DNA of 25,522 bases, from NCBI GenBank assembly GCA_002633005.1, contig NMRA01000435.1, forward strand, positions 358,297-383,818, read 5' to 3'. The notes under the pieces were generated by a model that was not told the DNA's origin, made no database searches, and saw only the letters and a list, made by a program, of their open reading frames with translations. Positions 18,573 to 25,522 of the stretch are shown in pieces (position 1 is the stretch's first letter; each line of letters opens with the position of its first letter). The DNA is from Phoronis australis (taxonomy: Eukaryota > Phoronida > Phoronidae). Made by a program: the position numbers and the translations under genes.

Positions 18573-18859
18573 AAGTTGAATTTACAGAACGAGTGCAGGC
18601 TGAAATCACAACTGTTTAGTACCCTTTTAAAAGTTTTCGGACTATTGCGTGAATGACTTCGTATTCTATGAACTTTCGGCCAACTTGGTTTTTCAGAATG
18701 TCGTCAACATTTTAAGGCGATGTACCTATTGCTAGTCTTTGAATTCCCTACTTTAAATGATCAACCCATAGACATCACACAGACCGGGCGCGCGCCACTC
18801 AGATACATGCAGCTCGCGTTGTCAATATGACGCCACATTGGAGAGTGTTACACAGGACA

Positions 18860-18869
18860 AAAATGGCGG
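18860..18869 (+). promoter_or_regulatory. YY1-like site with an ATG in a CpG-rich patch
   Basis: AAAATGGCGG matches the YY1 core often found at animal promoters and start codons. CGCGCG-rich sequence precedes it by about 70 bases. The ATG at 18863 opens about 41 codons beginning MAENTGRPTASVRK, with no recognised family. A first exon of an unseen gene is possible. Confidence 0.25.
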
Positions 18870-19597
18870 AAAACACTGGGAGGCCTACGGCATCAGTCAG
18901 AAAATCAGCGGGCTCGCAATGTTATACTTGCACCCAAAGAGTCAAGTTTTTTGAGTCATGGGTTTTTTGGTTCGGTCATGGAGTTTAGTGCTGCTGCCAC
19001 TAGGTTTTCATGTTCTGCCACCATAAAAGCGGAGCGACTATGCGTTGTTTCCACACCAGTCTTGGTGATTGAGACCATGTAAGATCAATTAAAAGAAAAT
19101 TATTGACCAACATAAGCTGTTATCCAATGATGATGCTGTTTGCTAATTGTATTTAAGTAAATATTCAGTGCCAATGACAATCATATATATTTTTACTTGT
19201 TCTGAAAAATAACATCCCCGAACTTACCCGACAACCATCAAAATCAGTACATCTAAGTGAATAATTATTCTCTGTTGAAATATATACTGCTTTAAAAACT
19301 CATTTCTTAATAAGTATTCCAAAATCAGATTTCTTCTGTTGTATTAAAACAAACATATCCCTGCAAAATCTGTTCTTACGTTAAAGTTGATATTGGAAAT
19401 TTTGTGGATTTGCACTGCTTGCTTACGAGCTCTTTGTTTTGTGACTCAAAACTTGCGCAAAAAGTAAAAAGTGCATTGTAACCAAAATATCAAACCTGTA
19501 CGTCTGAATGGCGCATCCGACCTATACCCAAAATACAGAATTTCCCACTCGAAACCGAGTATATATACCCCACCAAGCCGGTGCGGCATAAAAGAAT

Positions 19598-19638
19598 GAC
19601 CCCGTGAAAAATGACCCAGGCTAGTTTTTCACAGGGTC
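19598..19638. repeat. Short inverted repeat (hairpin)
   Basis: GACCCCGTGAAAAA at 19598-19611 pairs with TTTTTCACAGGGTC at 19625-19638 at 13 of 14 positions across a 13-base loop. A looser version of the arm (CCCATGAAAAAATGGCCC) follows near 19664, and CCGTGAAAA follows near 19685. It is probably part of a decayed transposon. Confidence 0.7.
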
Positions 19639-21497
19639 TAAATTTAGTGAAGAATTTTCAGCCCATGAAAAAATGGCCCTAGGTCCGTGAAAACCTGTCC
19701 CGTCATTATTCAACGGTTCCCCCGCAACAGGGGGTTGGGATAAGCAGACAGCGTGCGTGAGAGAAGAATTTATTTTAAATTTCTCGGAGGCTGAGGGACG
19801 CGCAGTACGTATATCAGATTAATGGCGGGGGTGGATAGGAACGGTTCGAAACAATGTGTGGGATCGGGGCTGATCTTTTTGTGAACACATAATTACACGG
19901 TTTGGGGATACTACAAAACGCCGACAAGTGCCTGGTGCTTGATCGGGGTGATCCGTGAGAGAGGAATATTTGTCTGTTGGCAATGGAGAGGAATTAAGTC
20001 TGTGTTCTTTGCTTTTTACATCACAGAGTTCTCCCGTTTAGTCTAACATGTTAGGTTGTATAGCACAAGTTGGGCGGATGACCGCTGTAGCCAATATCTT
20101 ACACCGACGACTGATTAAGTCCATTCTGGCAATCAGGGTTGGAGGGTCAGCTCTCTTTTGTTCGATAGTTGCTCTAATCTCCAATAAGATCACATCTTAT
20201 TGACTCACTGGACTGTGGTGTTAAAAATAAGTTAAGTTATAAAATGTTTGAACATAACCCAATGACATTTCTAAATTCCCCATCAAATACTGGTCATGCT
20301 TAATCGCCTAACTATACAATCGAAGTTAAGACTATCGCACGCTCACAACAGCTGTACGTCTGGTAAAGTCACGGAACGGGAGAACGCCCTAATGAACTTT
20401 AAAAACCTATCATTTATCTAAATGACTCCAATGAGGTCATGTTTCACAGTAGTTCATATAAGGCTCCCCATTAAATGCGACCTGGGTCGTATTTTAATTT
20501 TACGTACATGTAGTTATCCGGGATCATTTTCAATACTTAAACTAAGGCTTACTGGGAGACAACAAAAGTACGTTCCAAGTGAGCAGCACGTCTCCTGGAT
20601 AAAATCTATTTGCATCGAGCGACACGAATTAAATGATTAATTTGCGCGATATTACTGGCTTCCCTTGAAAAAATGAAAAAAAAAAATATAAAACGCTCAC
20701 AGTGGATAACAAGCGTGCAATTCGAGAATCTGCCACTGGTTGCGATCTTATATTATTTTGATATATTCTCTGTCGACTGCGTAACCTTAAATGAAATATT
20801 TATCGTTGTCTTCCATCTTTATTTTCATTCTAATCTAGTCCCTCATAGTCAACATCCGAATCACCGAGTATTTACCTAGAATTAAATCACATTCCGCCGC
20901 TCGTAGTTATTCGATGCTGACAAACGACGATCACAATTTATACAATTAAAATCTTGTTTATAATTTTAAGTCAAGTTTCTCGAACTCTTGCTCGGTGAAG
21001 TAACACGCGATTCCAATAGTCGCCCAGCCAAAGACTGAAATTGCGCACTAACAGACACAAGACATTACTTGAGTCTTATGCAACAACAGCACGTTTACAT
21101 CAAATTTTTGCATTTTCAATGAGTTGAAATTTTGAACATCCGCATGACGGAATATGTTGCATGCTTCGATTTATGCGGATTTACAAAATGTCATTAACCA
21201 GACGACATATTAATATTTAGTATCTTCTCTTATGATGGAGCCTCTGGCAACAGCTGGAGCCCCATCTGGTGGTTGGGGTCAATGCTCTTGACTCCCGTTC
21301 TAAGACAGTGCCCTCTTACGCCAGCTAAGTTATCCCCTATCCGCGATGCAGCTGCGTATACGAGTCATGAATCGCTGGGTAGGCTGCGGATGCCTATCGT
21401 TGCCATCTGTCCTGTCGTATTTAGATCAATAAGTGTCGAACATTAGCGCTCTGTTCAGGTACCAGGCAGCATTTAAGGAAACATCCCGTTGCACAGA

Positions 21498-23006
21498 ATG
21501 GTGCCAATCAGGTGGATACGTGGAGGCTGTTTCCAAATCATTGTATATATCATTGGCTGCAGCATCCCAGGACTTGTATACTTCTTCCTTAACCCGAATC
21601 CATGGCAGCTGTCACTGAATATTGATGGATCTGAAACAATGGCAATACTGAAAAGAATCAAATGCGTGGACACTGGCAATCAACAGACGCTTGCACCACA
21701 AACCGAACTGACGACAACAGTGAAACAAACAACAACGATGGCGGCTTCTCGTTATTCCGTCACAAATTTATACTTGGGATGCTGGGCTAGAAGGCGTGAA
21801 AAAGAAACACCCGTCAAGAACGTGGCAGAATGTATTAAGCACTGTCGATCAAAAAAGCAGCCATACGCTGGAGTTCGGTTGGCCACATTTTGTAGGTGCT
21901 TCAAAGCGGTGGGCGATGTACCTGCGCCGCGTTCCTGCACAAGTGATTGTTTCCACGATCCGCGTGGACGGTGCGGCGGCCCCGCAACTTTAAGCGTATA
22001 TGCCGCTAACGAGATCATGAGTCCCAAACTTTCCACTGAGCCCCGAAAAGTTCTCGTGCAAGGTTATAGGAGATCCGGAACGACGTACGTATCCAAAATT
22101 TATGGAATGTACCCGGACTCATTGTATATTTTTGAGCCTTTTTGGCCAACTGGACATAGCCCCAACACGTATCCTGAAATAATCAAAGATCTACTGACTT
22201 GTAACATGTCTGTTTTGGCCCAAGCTGTACTCGTGAATCAGGCTAAGTGGGCAAGACGATTCGACGCCCAAAAGTCACTAATGCATTTTTACAAGTGCAT
22301 GGACAACGATAACCGGCCACACGCCTATGTTAACTGTATCAGTCTCGCCAAAATAGCTTGTGAACGAGCGACCTTGCGCGTGCTGAAAGTAGTCCGAATA
22401 GCAATGCGCGACGCCATCAAAATATTAGAAGACGTCCCCGATATGAAGATAGTCCATGTTGTTAGAGACCCGCGAGGTACGCACCAATCCAGAGAGGCTA
22501 CTGCAGGAGACTACAAACATATAAACATCTCAAGTGTATGTAAAGATATAGTCGATGATTATAAATCTTCAGCAATTTTATCGAAGAAAGTTTTAATGAG
22601 ATTGAACTACGAAACTGCCGCAGAGAAACCAGTTGCAACCACTAATGATTTATACGAATTTATAAATTTGACACAGCACAAATATGTTCTATGGTATGTT
22701 GTGCATGCTACAGGCCTTAAGCTTAATTGTGATACCCCAAACAAAGATGAAAAATCATTGCTAAACCCGCCTAAACGTAATCCGAGGTGCAGTATCAAGC
22801 CCAGAAAGTACGGCACGTTAAGAAAGAACTCGTCTGAAACTGCTTACTTATGGAAAAGGACTATCAATTTCGATACAGTTAAGTTCATAGATCAAACATG
22901 TAGTGAAATGTACGCCAAGTTTGGATATCTGCCTATAAACACGCCCGAGGAATTACGCGACCCACTCATGCGACACAGGGTTAACAAAAAGAAACGCAAC
23001 CGTTGA
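21498..23006 (+). CDS. WSC-domain carbohydrate sulfotransferase (CHST1/3-like), type II membrane protein
   Basis: The 502-residue protein is encoded without introns. Its ATG at 21498 is the first in frame after a stop at 21474. A short N-terminal tail and a membrane segment at residues 11-31 suit a Golgi type II enzyme, followed by a Thr-rich stem. Residues 92-168 form a WSC domain with eight cysteines (95, 112, 116, 132, 134, 147, 151, 159), a fold thought to bind carbohydrate. The sulfotransferase domain follows. The 5'-phosphosulfate loop is VLVQGYRRSGTTYVSK (185-200), FEPFW is at 212-216, the 3'-phosphate motif VVRDPRG is at 321-327 with Ser331, and there is a C-terminal LWKRTINFD. These are the marks of the galactose/GalNAc/GlcNAc 6-O-sulfotransferase family, which uses PAPS. 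Possible N-glycosylation sites are Asn236, 343, 390 and 444. The sugar acceptor cannot be told. The animal WSCD proteins pair WSC with a different sulfotransferase type. Confidence 0.92.
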   Translation: MVPIRWIRGGCFQIIVYIIGCSIPGLVYFFLNPNPWQLSLNIDGSETMAILKRIKCVDTGNQQTLAPQTELTTTVKQTTTMAASRYSVTNLYLGCWARRREKETPVKNVAECIKHCRSKKQPYAGVRLATFCRCFKAVGDVPAPRSCTSDCFHDPRGRCGGPATLSVYAANEIMSPKLSTEPRKVLVQGYRRSGTTYVSKIYGMYPDSLYIFEPFWPTGHSPNTYPEIIKDLLTCNMSVLAQAVLVNQAKWARRFDAQKSLMHFYKCMDNDNRPHAYVNCISLAKIACERATLRVLKVVRIAMRDAIKILEDVPDMKIVHVVRDPRGTHQSREATAGDYKHINISSVCKDIVDDYKSSAILSKKVLMRLNYETAAEKPVATTNDLYEFINLTQHKYVLWYVVHATGLKLNCDTPNKDEKSLLNPPKRNPRCSIKPRKYGTLRKNSSETAYLWKRTINFDTVKFIDQTCSEMYAKFGYLPINTPEELRDPLMRHRVNKKKRNR

Positions 23007-23077
23007 AATGAGCGGACGAAGGCCGGGCCCTCCAAACCGTATGGTTTTAGAGGTGGTAATCAGCTTGCAATATATAA

Positions 23078-23730
23078 AACTGGGACAAGTATTGGCACAG
23101 CCCATCCGCACATCTCAATGTCAAGGTCCATCAAAGTCTGTCAACTCTTGTTTACAATAATAAAGGACGGCCAAAGTTGCCAATGACCAATGGTAGTCCA
23201 GCCTGGCGATAATCAACTGGGGAAGGCACATCACACCCAGAAACCTTTGAGTCAAGTTTCATCAAAGTCTGTTTAGAAATTTTGACAGTCATCACGCGAT
23301 GATCTTGAAAAATGGACTAAAATTGCCAACAGGGATGATGGGGTGGTTGATTCAGTCCGAAAAACGACTGATGGTGGTGTGTTTTCACTACAACCTCCCC
23401 ATTGCGTTAGTAGCTCATTCGTAAAGCAGTTTTGACAATACATTTCTCGTTGAAAACTAGAAAGGTCAACATGGGGTGATACGGTTGTCAAATCTCTCCG
23501 CAAATTGACTGGGCGGTGCATTCCCTTGACATATCCGCTCTGCTGCAAGTTTCGGCAAAAATTAACATTTTTCATGTAGATTCGGCAAAAATTGACTAAC
23601 AACCAATTTCTCAGAAAACTACTGAAAAAGGTCAACAAGGGCGCCACGGTATTGAATTTGTCCAACAATCGACTGGTGCCATCGTAGAAAATTCGTGAAG
23701 TAGTTTCGTCAGTAATTGACGTTCTCAGTG
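23078..23730. repeat. Degenerate tandem repeat of ~137-164 bp, four copies and a partial fifth
   Basis: Copies begin near 23078, 23215, 23366, 23507 and 23671 at (A/G)ACTGG or GACTGATGG. Shared landmarks are a (C)AAGTTTC or CAAGGTCC block, AAATTGAC-like words, GAAAACTA...AAAGGTCAACA and a closing TCC(G/A)(C/A)AAAT-like stretch. The copies are much diverged. A minus-strand open frame across 23273-23743 runs through this repeat and is not taken as a gene. Confidence 0.65.
23159..23164 (+). terminator. Probable poly(A) signal of the sulfotransferase gene
   Basis: AATAAA lies about 150 bases after the stop at 23006, inside the first copy of the degenerate repeat. Confidence 0.5.
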
Positions 23731-23973
23731 ATTTCAGTTCCACGTTGTTCCGTTTTGGATAATCCTATGCGATGCTGACGGTCCCTCTCGACCAGACACT
23801 CAGATGTTAAAGTAGAATGCCACCCGATTTAATTAGTCTTTTTTACCGTCTTAATCGGTCTATATCCACATCGCCTCTAAAAGGTCGATCTCACCTTGCC
23901 GACAGGTGTCGCGTTAACCTGTGAGGAAGGTGAGAAACGACGCATCGACGTAAGTGGTTCGTCTGCAAAGTTA

Positions 23974-24258
23974 ATGCCGCTACATTGCGGTGCATCGTTC
24001 CTGCTTGTCCGAACTATGAAGCTGCGAAGAGAGCGGGTATATGGTTTTTTCGAATTCATCGAGAGCCCGAAATGCTTAGGAAGTGGCTCGCGGGTAGTGG
24101 AAAGAATGAAAGGTACGCTGTTAATAGCATGTATGAGGCCGTGAATCATTTCCGTGTCTGTGGCCGGCATTTCATTGACAATGATTCCTCTGACGAATTC
24201 CGGCTTACCAAAGAACTATCCATGCGTTCCGTTGTCTGTGCATGCTCACGGCGCCTCT
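23974..24258 (+). pseudogene. Second THAP-domain gene, start out of frame with the zinc finger
   Basis: From about 23985 the plus strand encodes a THAP finger: RCIVPACPNY (Cys-x4-Cys), Trp in LRKW, and RVCGRHF with the second Cys and His. No ATG stands in this frame before the finger; the nearest upstream stop is at 23931. An ATG-CCG, the usual Met-Pro start of THAP proteins, lies at 23974 exactly where expected but two bases out of frame. Either a small indel broke the gene, or the true start comes from an upstream exon. The finger ends near 24175 and the frame stays open to 24272. A phase-1 donor (T|GTAGTA at 24259) would join the candidate exons downstream. It shares the Y.AV...RVCG.HF signature with the THAP finger at the left edge but is otherwise diverged. 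Confidence 0.6.
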
Positions 24259-24498
24259 GTAGTATTTCTTGATCAGTGTATTCTGGTTCCAACTGATAGC
24301 CTGTGAAACCTAACGATCCGACCAGTGAAGTCTTCGTCGGATGAGCTCTTTGGCTTGACTAAGTCGGGATTGGCGCCGGGCGAGTTGCCATGCTTTCTGC
24401 GTTCTGTTTCAAAATGAATCATTCTCATCCTAACTAATGCTTATATAAAAGTGAAACAAAGTCTGTTTCATTAGATGCAATTTGTAATGCCTTTGCAG

Positions 24499-25020
24499 TA
24501 TTCGTGAGTGCAAATGTTGAGAAGCCAACAATGAATAAACCACTGCGTTATGGGCCGGATTTTGATGCCGGCATTAAAGGTAATTGACCGGGTACCGAGG
24601 CCGTGGGAGCGCATGCTAATTCAGTGTTTGCTGACAGAAAGCTGTTGTAAAACAATTACTCGATTTCATATGCTATGGTCACGTGTTAATGCAATCTTTA
24701 TACAAATACGTTATTCAAATCATTGTTAATGTACAACCTTTGCCCTGACGGTCTCTGGAAGGGGAACCCGACTTCACGGCCCCCGACAAGTAAGTAGATT
24801 TTCAGTTTCGTGACTAATTCACGTAAATAATTAGGTGCACATTATTTCTTTGGCTCACTATTAGTCTTTTCGTGAATGCAGGTTTAGTTTCCAACTCAAG
24901 CTGGTTTATGTTCGTGCCAGTCTTGGCGGCCGCGACGGGCCTGATCGGGTTCCGGTGAGCCAGTGGCCGCGGGATAACAAGCGTTTTGTGTGTTTAGAAC
25001 TCAAAAAATCACAAGTCTAA
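24499..25020 (+). CDS. Candidate downstream exons of the second THAP gene
   Basis: Three segments fit one reading frame by GT-AG splicing: 24499-24579 (donor G|GTAATT), 24762-24789 (28 bases, donor GTAAGT) and 24882-25020 (acceptor AATGCAG, stop TAA). They join to the THAP frame in the right phase through the donor at 24259. The encoded tail includes NKPLRYGPDFDAGIKG and ends LELKKSQV. It matches no domain that I know. AATAAA at 25161-25166 lies about 140 bases after the stop, which helps the model. The very short middle exon and the lack of homology keep this tentative. Confidence 0.3.
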
Positions 25021-25160
25021 ACAACACAGATCTACGTTCTCTTGTCTGTATTTCACGGAAGAATACTTCGAATTTATCTCCGAACAGACCCCAAACTCCT
25101 GCTACGGACGTTGGTAAATTGGCCTGCTGAACTTTGTAGGCTACGGTGTGTCCAAATACC

Positions 25161-25166
25161 AATAAA
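25161..25166 (+). terminator. Possible poly(A) signal after the second THAP gene
   Basis: AATAAA follows the candidate stop codon at 25018-25020 by about 140 bases. Confidence 0.35.
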
Positions 25167-25522
25167 TCCATAACAGTGAAATAAACAACACATTTTGCAA
25201 GAACTCGGTGTATTTTTAAGGGTTTTACATTGAAGTTTGATGATTAATTGGTGTTAAACGGTGAATTCAAGGGATAAGCTGACATCAGTAACCCGTGTTG
25301 TGAACTGCTGAACAGACTGCGTGTGAAACCAATGACGTCATTAGATAATTGCAACACCTTCTTCTGCCGTCAGGTGTCAGTTAACGCAATCGAACGTACC
25401 GTTATCGAGTAGAGCTACTCGATCTAAATTGATACAAAATAGGTTGTTTTTTGTGTGGCATGCTCCTTTAAAGTTGTTCACCAGACTAGATGTGAGACTA
25501 AATCATGGGGGGGGGGGGGGGG
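25167..25522. other. Right edge, no gene; ends in a G run
   Basis: No gene is recognised. The last 16 bases are all G, which may be a real homopolymer or the low-quality end of a sequence contig. Confidence 0.6.

Larger units (their letters stand above)
18573..21497. other. Gene-poor spacer before the sulfotransferase
   Basis: Nearly 3 kb with no gene I can support. It includes a CpG-rich patch with a YY1-like site (18785-18870) and a hairpin (19598-19638). Short frames such as 20422-20640 have no domain. An in-frame TAA at 21474 closes the sulfotransferase frame upstream of its ATG. Confidence 0.5.

Noticed and set aside
21230-21330. Minus-strand stretch with a tRNA-like A-box word (TTAGCTGGCGTAAGAGGGC), possible SINE
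   Set aside because: No convincing B box, no acceptor or anticodon pairing and no second copy in the window.
21489-21497. TTG start three codons before the sulfotransferase ATG
   Set aside because: An animal gene should use the ATG at 21498, which follows an in-frame stop at 21474 and leads straight into the membrane segment.
23273-23743. Minus-strand open frame of 156 codons
   Set aside because: It runs through a degenerate tandem repeat and has no recognisable domain.
1-25522. CRISPR arrays, bacterial operons, toxin or viral genes, rRNA or tRNA genes
   Set aside because: The tandem arrays have no spacers, all recognised genes are of animal type, and no RNA gene fold was found by eye on either strand.

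Overview
This is a stretch of animal nuclear genome. The genes are split by GT-AG introns of several hundred to about 1,700 bases, AATAAA poly(A) signals follow the stop codons, the non-coding DNA is AT-rich, and introns and intergenic DNA carry many tandem repeats and short non-autonomous transposon remnants. The protein families (SAS-6, Tctex-type dynein light chain, a WSC-domain carbohydrate sulfotransferase, THAP-domain proteins) point to a marine invertebrate. Tandem repeats that incorporate splice boundaries fit what I recall of amphioxus introns, so a cephalochordate is a reasonable but unproven guess.

Layout. Bases 1-265 (minus) hold the N-terminal THAP zinc finger of a gene running off the left edge. 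Bases 1315-15295 (plus) hold fourteen exons of the centriole cartwheel gene SAS-6. Its first exon lies off the window, and about 50 residues of its central coiled coil have no exon where they should be. Its introns carry an 18-copy array of ~45 bp, a 31-bp array that starts inside an exon, a 91/98-bp duplication, a 37-bp duplicated palindrome with CTCF-like motifs, a 23-copy 21-bp array, a terminal-inverted-repeat element and a fold-back element. Bases 17476-18180 (plus) encode a Tctex-type dynein light chain with a histidine-rich N-terminal extension; an RFX X-box matching the degenerate consensus at all 14 positions lies about 280 bases upstream. Bases 18181-21497 are a gene-poor spacer. Bases 21498-23006 (plus) are one uninterrupted reading frame for a type II membrane protein with a WSC domain fused to a Gal/GalNAc/GlcNAc-type sulfotransferase. 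Bases 23078-23730 are a degenerate ~150-bp tandem repeat. Bases 23974-25020 (plus) hold a second THAP domain whose natural ATG is out of frame with the finger, followed by three phase-compatible candidate exons and a poly(A) signal. The window ends in a G run.

How the genes relate. SAS-6 builds the nine-fold centriole or basal-body hub, and the neighbouring Tctex light chain is of a family linked to axonemal or intraflagellar dynein, so two adjacent genes plausibly serve cilia. The sulfotransferase would act in the Golgi on glycans and the THAP proteins on DNA; nothing in the sequence ties them to the first two. All exon models, motifs and repeats were read by eye, with no alignment or database search.
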